Positions 46,726 through 58,728 of a stretch of DNA of 64,000 nucleotides are shown one piece after another. This DNA is from Ciborinia camelliae (Eukaryota; Ascomycota; Leotiomycetes; Helotiales; Sclerotiniaceae): NCBI GenBank assembly GCA_025890175.1, contig JANPYM010000002.1, positions 2,056,537 through 2,120,536 on the forward strand, read 5' to 3'. Numbering within the stretch: position 1 is the stretch's first letter; each line of letters opens with the position of its first letter. A program made the position numbers and the translations under genes. Below the pieces are notes generated by a model. It worked only from the letters and a program-made list of their open reading frames with translations, made no database searches and was not told where the DNA came from.

Positions 46726-49075
46726 AGACGCAGAGAGATGATCAGAAAACCACATTCAGAAGAAAACTGTACAAAGATGTATATGGGGACAAATTTCCAT
46801 TTTAAAGCATTGCTATGTATCATATTTGCGTAAAATGTCCATGATTTGAATTGCGTTATTGGAGGCATAGCTTGGTGTTCTAGATTAGCTTTTTTCTCTG
46901 GGATAGGACATCGAATAGATAGTCAGAAATGCAATAATTTGTGATGAGGCAGGAGTCAGGAGTTGCTTTAAACAAATTCTTTGAAGATAGAAATTTGTCA
47001 CTGCCAAATTCAGTCCAATCTCTTTTCTTCAGTAGGAATAGATAGTGATGAACTTCCTTGTGATTAGCTTATACTGCACCATTATTTGTTTTTTTGCCCT
47101 ATGGTTTGCAACTTTCACAAGCATGAACATTTTGAAGCAATATGGGATAGCAACTTGGTTTTAAGTGCGAATGTTCAAATACGACTGCTCATTCCCGATA
47201 CACCTAGTTGGGACCCCGATCTCAATCCTTGAGTATAGTATCACTCCTCTATTTAACCTCGACTATTCTTTACTACAACTCCAAAGTAATTCTAAGCCCG
47301 ACGAAGTCATAGGAAATGAAGTCATAGGAAGACTACACGACTGGCACTGAGGTGTTTCATCATCACCGGCAAGTAAGGAGCTTTTGCAACTGGAGCAATA
47401 CCAAAGAGCCATAATCTGATAAGGTTGTAGGTTAGAAGTAAGTCTTCTTTGTGATGATAGTTATTGGCTGCTTGCTGAAAGGTTTCTTCTGGCAGGTTTT
47501 CAACTTGACGTTTCTTGTGCTGGGGAAGGCGAGTCTAGATATTCCTATATGCACACTTCCCCAGGGTACCTTTGGGTGAATTTTGTGTAAATACCCCTTT
47601 TATTTCTGACGAAATTTTGAGCATCATTCATCATGTCCCTTGCTCAAGCAAAAGTCACGTCGTATTTTTGATTCACGATAGCTTCAGTTGCTCACCAAAG
47701 CATTGGGATTTCATAAGATCCTTCTGGTCTGACTGTCATGAAAACTCTTGTTCATTGGTTACTTTTGTATCTTGGCATGATTATCAGCACTAACCTTTGA
47801 TCGACATTGATTCATTTATATCAGCTATATGATTTGAGGTGCGTTGAACATTTTTATATGGAATCCTTCAGCGTTAATATGCATTGCAAACCCAGGGTAC
47901 CGAGATAGAAAGCATTTGTTGTTTTAGTATCGATTGTTCAATTTGTGTTTGATTTTTATAGATTTTATTTAGAATTAATTTGATAATTGAATTGAGAAAT
48001 AATATTGGCGAGAGCATCGTCCTGGGAACCTCATTAACAATATATCTTGGTAGTCTTGAAATTGCACAAGGTCAATGGTGTTTATTTTGTTTATTTCGAT
48101 ATAAAAGATGTCAAAATTATTTGCTCTCGCACATCACAAATCTCAAATCTCGTATGGACCTTGATACTGATTAACTGGTATCAACCCCTTTTGGCCTAGC
48201 CTCCTCAAATTCCTTACTGACATAAATACTCCAGAACCATTCATAAAATCTATCTAGAATTGATTGACATCCCGTCGGTCGGCGGAGATGGACATCAGCA
48301 ACCCTCATGTCCGCTCCCGAATGTCCGTTTTAGCAAGGGATGTTCAGCACAGTGGTGACACGAGCAAAAAGAAATTACTAAATGGGGCGAAGTCTCATTC
48401 CTAGCGCCCGTCAGCCTTACTGGATCCCTAACCCTTCAAACACTTACACGTTCCCATCACTTCTTTTGACGTCTACCTAGGTACCTATCTATTTCTAGAA
48501 GTCGATACACTACCTAGTCGCTAAATAGTTGAAGCTCCTCGAATATGCATTGGCCCTATGTGATCTCGCTAAATATAAGATTTTTATGTTATCTCGATCT
48601 CATGCCCAAAGGGGTAATCAAGAAGTTCGGACGCGACAACGCTGGAATGGGAGAGGCTGTGTTTGAATTTGAATGGAATGGTAGCTCGTAAAGTACGTAC
48701 GTATGAGCTATGTATGCTATTTGATTCATTGATACATGCATATCAACGGGTGTACGTGGGGGCATTTTGTAGCCTTGCTTCAGCATGGATTCAAGCTTTG
48801 AGATGAGCGGAAATTTAACATCTTATGCTCCTATCCTGTACCTATGATTATTGATCAGCTTACCCATAATAAGTTTATTTATTGTATCGCTTTTATTTAC
48901 TTCACTTTTTGCCTTCAGATAGAGTCCCTCGTTGCCATCAAGTCCTTTTCTGTACTCTGTTTCTTTAAATTCGAAGTTGGATTTGAAGTCCCAGAACCAT
49001 TTCAGACTATAATATCTCAAAGCCCTCTGAATAATCCCGTTTTGTATTTAATACTTCGGGGCCCTCGCCGCCAAA
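46726..49075. other. AT-rich intergenic region TEL1-RTA1
   Basis: 2.35 kb in which I see no gene. The short ORFs are compositionally AT-driven. It holds the TEL1 3' UTR and the promoter of the RTA1-like gene. One CCTAGGTACCTATC motif of the dispersed repeat type occurs near 48475. Confidence 0.55.
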
Positions 49076-50261
49076 ATGGTCACCGAAAGTGCGTATCTAG
49101 AAAGCAACACTGATTCTCATAAACTTACAATCCCATTTCACAGCTGCTAGTTACTACGAATATGATCATCCATCGAAGGGAGCAGCCATTGTTTTCGCCA
49201 TATTATACACCGCAACTTTCATTTGCACAGCATTCCAGTACATATGGCTGAAAAGTTGGTTTTGGCTATTCATGGTTGTGGCAGCAGCGAGTAAGTTTCA
49301 CGAAATTCACAGAGAATAATAGAATATATCGAAGGCATGTTACTAATACTCAATAGTGGAATCGGTTGGATATATAGGTCGAGTCTACTCGGTTTATAAT
49401 ACGGATGATAGAAGTGAGTAGACAATTCTCATTTCGAGGTTTATTTACCATGCTCACGAATGCAGATGCCTATATCATCCAATTTACACTCATTTTTCTC
49501 GCACCTGCGCTTATGGCTGCATCTTGCTACATGGCAATGGTATGTGTTTATCCCTCTCCATTCTGTCAATCAAACCTACCTACACACACACACAATCTAA
49601 CCAACCCAGGGCCGAGTCATCCTCCACGCAACTCCCACCTCCTCCCGCACGATCAAAAACCTCTGGGTTCCACCCCGCTGGATGACGCCTATCTTCGTAA
49701 CCTGCGACGTCATCGCCTTTCTCATCCAAGTTTTTGGCGCCACCTCTGCCACCTCCAAAGACCCCAAGACGGTCCAGAAGGGCTACAACATCATGAAAGT
49801 GGGTTTGGTCATCCAACTATTATGTTTCGGATTCTTCTTGGTCGTTTCCTTGCGGTTCCACGTGGTTTCCAAACGATTCCAGAATTCGTGGCCGGATACG
49901 CAGTGGAAGAAATTGCTGATGGCGATTAATATTGCTAGTGCGCTGATTTTTGTAAGATCCGTTTCACTTTATCCGTGCTCCTTCATTCACGTATATCGTG
50001 TCTTCGTTAGTACTGATAAATTCACAGGCTCGTTCGATTTATAGAATGATTGAGTTCACCAGTGGCTCGGGCGGCTATCTCACGGTTCACGAATGGAATT
50101 TCTATGTCTTTGAAGCCCTGTTGATTCTTCCGGTTCTGGTGCTTTTTAATGTGTATCATCCGGCGAAGTTCTTGAAGAATGTGGGATGGAAACAACAGAG
50201 AGAAAAGTTAGACCTTCCTTTTGCAGAATCTAGCTTGGAGAATATAAATCCACGTCGATGA
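49076..50261 (+). CDS. RTA1-family seven-transmembrane protein (lipid-translocating exporter-like)
   Basis: Six exons: 49076-49088, 49144-49290, 49357-49413, 49466-49539, 49610-49951 and 50028-50261, in phase to 288 aa. The first coding exon is only 13 nt (M-V-T-E plus one base; donor GTGCGT). Family signatures: YYEYDHPSKGAA at the N-terminus, MESVGYIGR after TM2, LAPALMAASCYM, GRVILHATP, then FRMIEF-type (IYRMIEFTSGSGGYL) and NVYHPAKFL near the end. About seven hydrophobic helices are visible. The family includes yeast Rta1, Rsb1 and Rtm1, implicated in sphingoid-base or lipid translocation and resistance to 7-aminocholesterol or other toxic molecules. Substrate of this member is unknown. 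The gene is convergent with the sugar transporter, 418 bases apart. Confidence 0.93.
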
Positions 50262-50679
50262 TTGATGATTGGGTCGGATATGAATGTCCAAATATATGGG
50301 GGGGCAAAATTTTGATTCGGTGATAGTGAGTTAAAAGGGGGATGGTGGTTTAAGTGCAGTCTATTGGAATTATTTGGGGAAAAACCCGGTCGAGGGTGTA
50401 GAGGGTTTTGGCTTTGGCGTTCATCCTGGTAGAACTTTTTCTTTACGACCTTGCAAGAATATCTCCTAGGTTTAACGGCACTAGTGAGCTTGTATACACC
50501 CATCTACTTCTTTTTATATAAGTAGACTAGAAAGAACGTCTTTAATTCATAAATTTACTCCAATAATTCAATATTATTTCCCATTGACAGTCAAATAAAG
50601 CGTAGAACATCTCACCTCCAGATACTAAGAAGTTCCCATCATTCCGGCGACCTTATAAATTCATCCATTACACCAATAC
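50262..50679. other. Convergent 3' region RTA1 / sugar transporter
   Basis: 418 bases between two stop codons, AT-rich in the second half, with no ORF of note. Confidence 0.5.
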
Positions 50680-52731
50680 TCACACATGTTTCATCTCTTC
50701 TGTGGCACCATCATGATCCTTTCCCTCAGCTCGCAAATCTCCACCCGTACGCCCATTCCTCACCTCCAATCCAGTCATCTCAACTTTTTGTCCGAGTCCT
50801 TGCGCTTCCTCCCCAGTTTGTTGCAGTCCCGCCACAGCGACTTCATCACCAAACACGGCCGATATTTCCTCCAACGAAAGTTTCGCGGTCTCCGGGAAAA
50901 ATAAATATACAACTTACGCAAACATGAGCGATGAATTTCCCACATGAGATGCTGTCACGGGGGGGGGGAATAACTTACTGGGGATAAACACGATGCACCA
51001 TGATATAATCACAAAATAGTACTTCCACTTCACTTCGACGAATCCTATGGGTGCGGTTTGAAGGAGGATGATTGTGGCTATGGGAAAAAATCAAAAATGA
51101 AATTGGTCGAGGTGTAGGATAGGAGGGTTATATATATAGGGTTGGATTTCGACATACCAGCAAATTGACCAAAAAGCGAAAATCCCATTCCGATAGGTCT
51201 AATTTCCATAGGAAAGATCTCGGAGACGTAGAGATACATCGTCGTATCACAGAATGTGCTGAGAATCCCATATCAGCCAATAACCCACGATTAAAAGAGA
51301 ATCATCTTGGGAATGCCCTTGGAAAGTGAGGTAAAAGAAAATAAAGAAAATCCCGAATCCGTTTGCGATCTTATTGTCTGTTCCCGCATAGACGGCTGTT
51401 ACCCCTACTAGACAGGAGGTGGTGATCAGACAGCCAGTGAGTCCCGTCAAGAACATTAGTCGTCGAGAGTTGACTTGATCGTGTAGCCATGCTCCGAGTG
51501 GATTGTAGATTACAGCTGGCGAGGAATTTGTTAATCAATTGTTCAAGTGCATCTGAATCTGACTCCCATAATTACCGGCAGTAGTTAGCCATACGGCTGA
51601 TAATAGTAGGGGCATTGAGCCAGAAACACCTAGTCCAGTGTACAATATGACGGCGTAATTATTCTGGCACTAGTCAGTACAAGGAATGGTTATGTTTCTA
51701 AACCTATGTGGCTAGTATCAACATACTATTACCAATGGACCTGCAAATTCAGCACCCCATTGAGTTAAAAATCCTAACATCATTCTCTTCCGATAGCTTT
51801 TCTTGGTCCAGCAAGCCATCCAGCGATTATGTCCAGTCGAAGCAACTCTCTCATCCTCCAAACGGATTTGCTCGCGAATCTGGTGAAATTCATTTTGGGC
51901 ATTGCTGTGACTAGAATCTTGTGGCGAGGCACGTATCTTCTGAAGAGTTTTCCACGCATCATCTAATCTACCCTTCGAAACGAGCCACCGAGGAGATCGA
52001 GGGATGAAGAAAGAGCAAACGAGAAGAAGCAACGGCGACACAGATTGAAAAATGAGCGGAAATCTCCATGCAAAAGATTCATTGACTCGACTTGCGAAAT
52101 AGCAAGCGTATCCTAACCATCCGGCGAGTGTATACCCGACGACGAGAAATATGGCGTGTTGACCCACGAAGAATCCACGAATATTGGGGGTGGAAAGCTC
52201 GGCAAGATACATGGGACATACAGTGACGAGAATACCGATGCCGATTCCAGATACCACGCGACCTACGTGAAACATTCTATGTATACCCACTGTCAAATCC
52301 CAATATACATTTCGAAAACTGAGAGATAACCTACGATAGTGCAAGAGCTCCACCCTGTAATAGACCTCCGAGTAAAGAAAGCACAGCTCCAAATTGTATG
52401 CTCGACTTTCGTCCATATGCTTGCGCAAACCACATGATGAATAAAGTGCCTATGGCTCCGCCGGTACTATAGAGTCCATTCGCAGTGGCTATGGCTCGAG
52501 TCGTGACTCTCGCATATCCGGGCTCGTGTTCGAGGGGAAGCTCAAAATACCGATACCATCCCGGCTGGCCAATCGTGCTGGCGATTATAGAAGAGCTGTA
52601 GCCATATGTCTATATGAGTTGTCGTCGCCGTAAGTAACTAACTGGAAGAAGATGTAAGATTACCAGATTAGAGCACATACGAGGGAGCCTAGTCCAACTA
52701 CCACGCATATTAGTTTGTTATAGCCATTCAT
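50680..52731 (-). CDS. MFS sugar transporter (hexose-transporter family)
   Basis: Eight exons: 52731-52681, 52609-52335, 52276-51727, 51669-51576, 51515-51317, 51258-51158, 51077-50979 and 50912-50680. These total 1602 nt and 533 aa, the usual length, with all phases consistent. Twelve-helix MFS sugar porter signatures: TYGYSSSIIAS in TM1, GRKSS in the loop after TM2, MYLAELSTPNIRG, IPRSPRWLVSKGR, WGAEFAGPLVI, YVSEIFPMEIRP and FFPETAKLSLEEI. It acts in the plasma membrane; the sugar cannot be deduced. Introns are 57-80 nt. Intron 5 (51259-51316) has a non-GT donor (GG|GCATTC), and without its removal the frame ends early. Either it is a weak GC-AG intron or the gene is damaged here. The acceptor of the last intron is GTAAG, preceded by a C-rich tract. 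Confidence 0.88.
51259..51316 (-). other. Intron with weak GC donor in the sugar transporter
   Basis: 58-nt interval starting GCATTC and ending TTCTCAG, with a GGCTGATAT branch-like site. Removing it joins LTFQG to TFCDTTMYLYVSEIFP, the expected family sequence. The donor lacks the GCAAGT context that usually supports GC donors. Confidence 0.75.
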
Positions 52732-54202
52732 TTTGTTGGGCTTTTCAATCATGCGAAGCCGGAGAGTGCAAAAAACTGGTTAATAATCGAAAGGAATGCT
52801 TTGAGAAAAATCTAGCCTCGTTTCATACATCTGAAGGATGGTGTTTGTTTACCATCTGTTTACCATCGGTGAAGAAATACTCCTCGAGGTATGACGACTT
52901 TAATTACTACTACTGTAACAAGATTATGATAAGGTTGTGCGATGTAGAGTTTGTGCTTTTGTTTTGAGCCACTTTCTTAGGTAGGTATAGACTGATATCA
53001 CCAAACAAGCGTTATTGTAACATCACTCTCTCATAACTCAGAAAGTGTCCAGAGATCGCTGAATTGAAGAGGAATCAATGAATCCCAGGAGACTGCGTGA
53101 ATGAATGACGATAGGATTTCCACCCCCTTCTCCCCGCGTCAGATATACATTTGCGATTACTATCACTGCATATCACAAGTACGCCTCGTCAAAAGAGGTC
53201 CTATCAGAAACATGGATGTCAACTGATGCCGTAGTCATCGCCGATAAAATCAGCTCCCACATCCCCATTTTCCCCGTCTATGGCGCCACTGAAAATGGCG
53301 GCTAAATGACATCGACCAATCTGGTTATATAAATATGAGCTCTGATCCCAATATATAAGCCGTATTTGAACATTTAACCAATGATCTCTAGACTCCACGA
53401 GATAGATGGTGAGTATAAAAGATGAGAAACTCCCACCAGTCTACCAGGCTACTAGCCCAATTCATCTTTCCAAATTGCCCAGAATAAACCAAATGACGCT
53501 CAAAATATCCATTTTGGAAATATCCAGAAAGGAAAAATCAGTGTAAATATTGTGGCAGGAGTGATGATATAATACCTATGATTGATTGTGTTATCAACAG
53601 GCTAGGTTGTATTATCAATTCTATCCCTATAAAAACAACCATAGCATCGAATTATGAAATTATGTACCACAACTTGCGAGTTGCTGAAATGTGGATGTGA
53701 GTTGATTTCATTGTGTTTTTGTGGACACAAAAGTACATGTTTAATGTTAAGTTATTGTGTGTCGAAGAAGGGGTAGGATTTAGTCCTTATTTAACGAGAA
53801 TGAAATGTTTTCAATGGCAATGGGATATTGCCTATATCTTTCGGGATTTCAAGCGGCCAATAAAAAGATACATTACCTTGTAACAACGGATTTTTAAAAG
53901 AGCTCAAGATAAATCTCCTACCCAGGGAGTTTCGATTTGTTTTGAAATTCTTTCAAGGGTGGTATGGTGTTCAATCAGGATAAGTTTTGTTGCCACCGGC
54001 GTCGGTATTAGATGGGCCTTTGCACAAGATATGTTGGCTGAGTATGAATGACTGCAGAATGGTGACGAGACAATCGGTGTGTCGGTTACCAAGAAGCTAA
54101 TTGGCCTTGACCTTCGTCCCAACCCTAAGACCAAACAGGAAACCTTGAAAGAACGTCACGTAAAGATCAATGACTAGGTAGGTGGCGGCTTCCTAACTCT
54201 AA
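52732..54202. other. Intergenic region upstream of the sugar transporter
   Basis: 1.5 kb of AT-rich DNA with the transporter promoter and short unsupported ORFs. A 76-codon minus frame at 53904-54134 lies downstream of the receptor relic but has no recognisable similarity to the missing part of it. Confidence 0.5.
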
Positions 54203-54715
54203 TTAAACGTAAAACAAACGGTAGTAGAGGAATAGAAGACTGAGTTTTGCAAACAGTTGTTGCATACCGAACTGAGCTGCCATGATATATCCAGCCTATC
54301 GTGAGCGTGCGATTAGGGAGACGCCTAGCTGTATTTTGTTTATGCTGAGCTTGCATACCTTTGTTATCTTAACTATGTCATCTTTTTTGAGCTTCACAAT
54401 ACTTTTTCCGTTCATCACTACCAAGACTAGGGAGTATATTGTTAGTATGATTCATGATCAACCCCAACGAAGTTGGAAAGAATTACGTTGAAGAATTGGA
54501 TACTAGAAACTCGCCATACAAAAGTGGCACACAACGTATGCGATGTAAAAGAAAGTAGCCAAGACTGCGAATAACTCTTCCCAGTTAGTCTTGCGAGCAG
54601 TACGCTTCATAGCCACAAATCGGAGCACAGTAGCCAATATGGCCAGCCCTGCTCCTATGACAGCTATAATGAAAGCTGTCTGTTGCCAAGAATCATTGGA
54701 AATATCAAAACCCAT
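54203..54715 (-). pseudogene. Truncated PTH11-like / rhodopsin-domain receptor relic
   Basis: Three exons can be traced: 54715-54520, 54426-54359 and 54295-54203, joined in phase to only 118 aa. Splice sites are intact (GTATGG/CTAG, GTATGC/ATAG, with TACTAAC and CTAAT branches). The peptide has TM1 (FIIAVIGAGLAILATVLRF), the basic loop MKRTARKTNWEE, TM2 and then the helix LFAKLSLLFLYYRLF typical of fungal rhodopsin-domain (SAT4/PTH11-like) membrane proteins. It stops with TAA right after that helix, whereas family members run to about 350-400 aa with four more helices. No further family motif appears in the next 300 bases. I call it a 3'-truncated pseudogene; a short functional variant is possible. 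Whether the ATG at 54715 or one farther upstream in the open frame (to 54892) is the start is unclear. Confidence 0.6.
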
Positions 54716-56382
54716 GATTAATGCAAGATAAATCTTTATGACGATTTCAATCAATGGTGTTCGATGGAAAAGCTTTGTGTGTGAGGTCAAAGTAGACTGA
54801 TGTGAGATTTTGAGGCTCGTGCTCCATGGGAAAGGAGCATCTAAAGAGTATATCGAATTGCTTAGCTTCCCTGGAGCTGAAGATGCTAACACCCTTCAAG
54901 TAAAACCACTGAAGGTATGCTTGTATTTCTATAAAAAAAGGTTCACCAACACGCCATGGCCAAAAAGACATATCTGGGAAGCTGGGTAGGCCTTTTTCAG
55001 TCCCCTCACAGAAATTTCAGGATCCCATGATCAAATTCAGCGTCTCCTCAAGTGTTCGAAACGTCACCTAGATAAACGCTCAAGAAACCCAGGCTCGAGG
55101 TATGCAGTCTGATTTCCCACATCACAATGTATGTAGGTAGTTTTTACAGACAATGAGCAAGCGGCAAGAATCGCTAAAGCTGCACTTAGTAAGGGATGTT
55201 GTGTTTATCCATGTTTCAAGCATAGAACTGGTGCAGTGGTGCGTTGATCCCTGCAATCATCACTGAAGTTGGGTAAATTGAGGCTTCACAAGCAAGCATT
55301 AGATTACACCGTCGGAAATACGGACGTTCAATATTGTGCATTGGTTGTTGTTGTCGACAACTCGGTTTCAACTTTTGGGTATTGGAGCTCGCACGCAGGT
55401 TTTCACACTCGTATTGCAGAAACCCACATTCCATTGCTGGTCTTCTCAAAGAATTGGGGGCCAGGAATCCAAACAGCTAGGGTGCCAAGTAAATGTGGTA
55501 AGTACAGCCGGGACAGTTGGTCATCCTCTTCTCATAATTAGACCATCTCCAAAAATGAATTTTCATCTGCTCTGTACAGATGTCCACTGGCAGAGATTTT
55601 CTTGGATTGCAACCACAGCCAAACTGCAAATTTGTGTACCCATTTATTGTGGTGCTCGAATTAGTCAACTAGCTAGCATATCCTCAAAAACAAGCCTCTC
55701 GACATGCAGGCAGCCCCCAAACAGGGAAGTCCTGCGGGAAACAATCCATTTAAGATCATTGCCTATGGTTCTTTCCTGATTGACCCCCGATGGCAAAACA
55801 GGATTTCGAGAAACTGCAGGAATCCCAAGATAGTGGACCGAGTCTATTCAGATAGATACATGCAAAGCGGGGTTGGAAATTCGGAAATTGGTGTTGTGGT
55901 GTGGATTTTGCAACTGAGATTCTGAAAGTATGCGTGTAAGAAGAGTACGAAAGGTATAGATTCACTTTTTTCTCTGCAGATGAAGATGGAAGAAAACAGT
56001 GCCGCGTATATAGACTTTCTCTTTTGCCCAGCGAGCTATCGGCTGGCAGAAAATTGCCTGCAGACTCGGAGACGGTAAAAATGATTAGATAGAGTCGAAT
56101 CAATACCGCATAATAGGTACAAGTATACTTCACAAATACTCATGATTTAGATACAAAGTGAATTATTTAATGATCCGATTTTTGGGATAGTAAATGTGCT
56201 TGATCAATCCCTTCTTATAATATATTATCACTCCAAATTTTGCGTAGTAGGATCGTGTGGATGTTAAAACCATGAATCTGAAGTTCATTCTATAACTAAT
56301 GCTTCATCAACTTGGAGACAACCAATCCATTGAAATATCCCAACTAGTTGGATGGACATAACCAAGAGGAAACGGCCAAATC
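54716..56382. other. Intergenic region with overlapping anonymous ORFs
   Basis: 1.7 kb. ORFs of 70-147 codons overlap on both strands between 55216 and 56133, but none shows a domain and no exon chain could be built. Nothing else is visible. Confidence 0.45.
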
Positions 56383-57652
56383 TCAAAACTCGCGACTCTC
56401 ACCAACGGCCCACACGTCGAACACTCCTGTTTGAGCAAGGCCCTTGATTTCTAAAGCCTCCTTAAGCTTTTTCGGCGGCTCATCGATAGCTTCACTTGTC
56501 AATGCCCAGGTACCCCAATGAATGCCCAATGCCTTCCTACATTTCGTATCTTGAAATATTTCCACAGCATCATACGGACTTGCGTGAACTGGACTGTACA
56601 TGAAGCGTGGAGCATATGCTCCAATCGGGATCAGTCCTAGATCGAACGGACCTCGTAGATTTCCAATTTGAGAAAAGTTCGGGTTCCGGGGAAGCTCATC
56701 GAAGCCCGGTCCGAGTTCCTCGATTTCCTCTGGCACACAGCGGTATCCTGTATCACCGGCAAACCAAACGGACTTGCCGCCAGATGTGACGGCCCAGGAT
56801 ACCCACAGTGAGTGATTGAAGTCAAATAAAGTTCGCATGGAACCATGCTGGCTGGGCAGACACGAGATCTGCGCCACGATGCGTTTCGGAGGAGATGCAG
56901 CACTTTTGTCGTCGCGGCTTGTTGTGTCCAAGTTGGCTAGTTCAGTTTGAGGGTCATTCGTCGTCCTTTCTAAAACTATCTCGCCATTATCCCACCAGTC
57001 CATCTCCGTCACTGCACTAATACCCATATCGTGGAACCACTGGGCTAGTTTCAAGCCGACGAAAAATTGCACGTCAGGGTTTCTGCGAAGTATTTCCTTC
57101 ACGCTTGTCTGTGACAGGTGATCGGGATGGTCATGACTAATGAATACAGCATCGATGGGAGGCAGTTCGTCCACTTTACAGGCGGCGGGCGTGAAGCGCT
57201 TCGGTCCCATCCAGCTATAGCGCTCCTCAAAGACGGGATCAAATACAGCTCGAAAGCCAGATGGGAATTCCACGAGACAACTTGCATGGCCTAGCCATGT
57301 TGTGCGGAAGGAATTACCGGTGCGCGATGCTGAAAATACAGGTTGCATGACGGGAATTTTCGCTCGGGATATGTCTGGAAGGGGCAGCTTGCCTTGCAGC
57401 CGGTAACTGGATGTTCGGAATATCAGTTTGGGGTTCTTCTGAAACTGATTTTATTTATTGGGAGGAAAATTGTACGTGCCGGAAGAAGATGAATATGGCG
57501 CGAAGAAAAGACATGTTCCTCCATCGTCCAAATGAAGGGAATGGATTTTGGAATTTAATCAGCTTTCCGATTTGGTCTTTGACATGATGTGTTTTGCTGC
57601 TGTCTGGTGCGGTGCCAGTCTCTACGGAAATACTGCAGCTGTAGGTGCTCAT
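56383..57652 (-). CDS. NAPE-PLD-type phospholipase D (metallo-beta-lactamase fold)
   Basis: The main exon ends at 56383 and is open from 57438. A first exon 57652-57476 (MSTYSCSISVETG...) supplies the start and the motif KFQNPFPSFGRW seen in this family. The join by GTACAA...TTTCAG gives a 37-nt intron, short for this window, so the exact acceptor is uncertain; the model is 410 aa. Motifs: TTWLGHASCLVEF, zinc-binding SHDHPDHLS, PSQHGS, WFAGDTGYR, LIPIGAYAPRFMYSPVHASP and GIHWGTWALTSE. The family hydrolyses N-acylphosphatidylethanolamine to N-acylethanolamine and phosphatidate; the yeast relative Fmp30 is mitochondrial and linked to cardiolipin. The fold and metal ligands are seen; the substrate is inferred. 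An ATG-CAA-TGA uORF overlaps the start codon. Confidence 0.92.
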
Positions 57653-58728
57653 TGCATGGATAGATAGAAGAAGCTGCTGGGGAAAGAGTCTTGTGATTAG
57701 ATGGCCGAACTTTGATTTGTTATCGCAAAGATCCGTAACCTATATGCAATATATAGATAGGTAGGTAATGAACAAGACGAGGTCTCAGAAATATTCAAAG
57801 CAGATTTGTCAAGCTCTTGCGAAGTTTATCTGTCACGCCACTCACGATATTGAATGGAAAATGGAATTGGGATAAGAAAATATAGAAATTGAATATTATA
57901 TTATCCGTTTCCTTGATTCGTTATCCGGAATTTAAAATATTTTCCGGTAATCTATCAAGTCCACGTATGATAATATCCCGAAAAGAAAGTTTTTGATTGG
58001 ACTGTGCCGTATACCAACATGTTATGATCGACAACTAGCCCATCTGGAGTCTGAATATGTCCCGGCTGTGCTTTTGAAACAGTTGTTAACTTATCGTCTA
58101 TATTTGCACCGCTCTTATTGGCTCATTGTGGTGGTCTTCCTTAAGTCTTGAAGGTGAGGTGGTTTGTGATGCGAGGTTGGTCGATTGGTTGACCCGTCGT
58201 GGGACATTGAGATGAGATGATAGCGGTGAATACCTACCAAGAGGCTGATATCTTGATAGGTGAGTGCTTATACGGTATACCACTATTCACCGGGCAACTA
58301 GAATATCTGCATACTTCGAAACTTGTGTTGGTGTTAAGTTAGTATTAGTGTTGGTGTTGAAAATTACAACTGCAGATCTGCCACCACGTTCTCAGTTACA
58401 CCAATGATAAAAACAAAGTCCATTAGAATTATTACTGTACGCCGTATACACGGCTCCCAAAAGAAACCTATTTGCCGCATAGTTGCAAAGTTGAGATGTG
58501 CAATTCTGCATCGTGGTTGTTGTAAGTATCAGCGTGTTACAAAGCTGTTGGCCATGACTCTGTAATGCATTTCTTGCATCGCAAAACAGTCTGGTCTTCA
58601 TACCAAGAGCCTTTGAAAACAATGTAAAATCTTGATTAAAGAATATAAAGTTGCCATTCCGTTTTAAATAAACTCATTAGGACATTAATCTCTGCCACTC
58701 AAATCCTTCCCGAGGTCTGATCATCTAT
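57653..58728. other. Intergenic region NAPE-PLD / ML protein
   Basis: 1.1 kb of AT-rich DNA with the NAPE-PLD promoter at its left and the ML-gene 3' end at its right. One ATAGGTAGGTAATG motif lies near 57760. I see no supported ORF. Confidence 0.5.

Noticed and set aside
46612..46805. Open TEL1 frame continuing to 46805
   Set aside because: The conserved FATC ending WAAYA requires an intron at 46612-46705, so the true stop is at 46723-46725.
55216..56133. Overlapping ORFs of 63-147 codons on both strands
   Set aside because: No domain, no phase-consistent splice chain, and comparable open frames on both strands.
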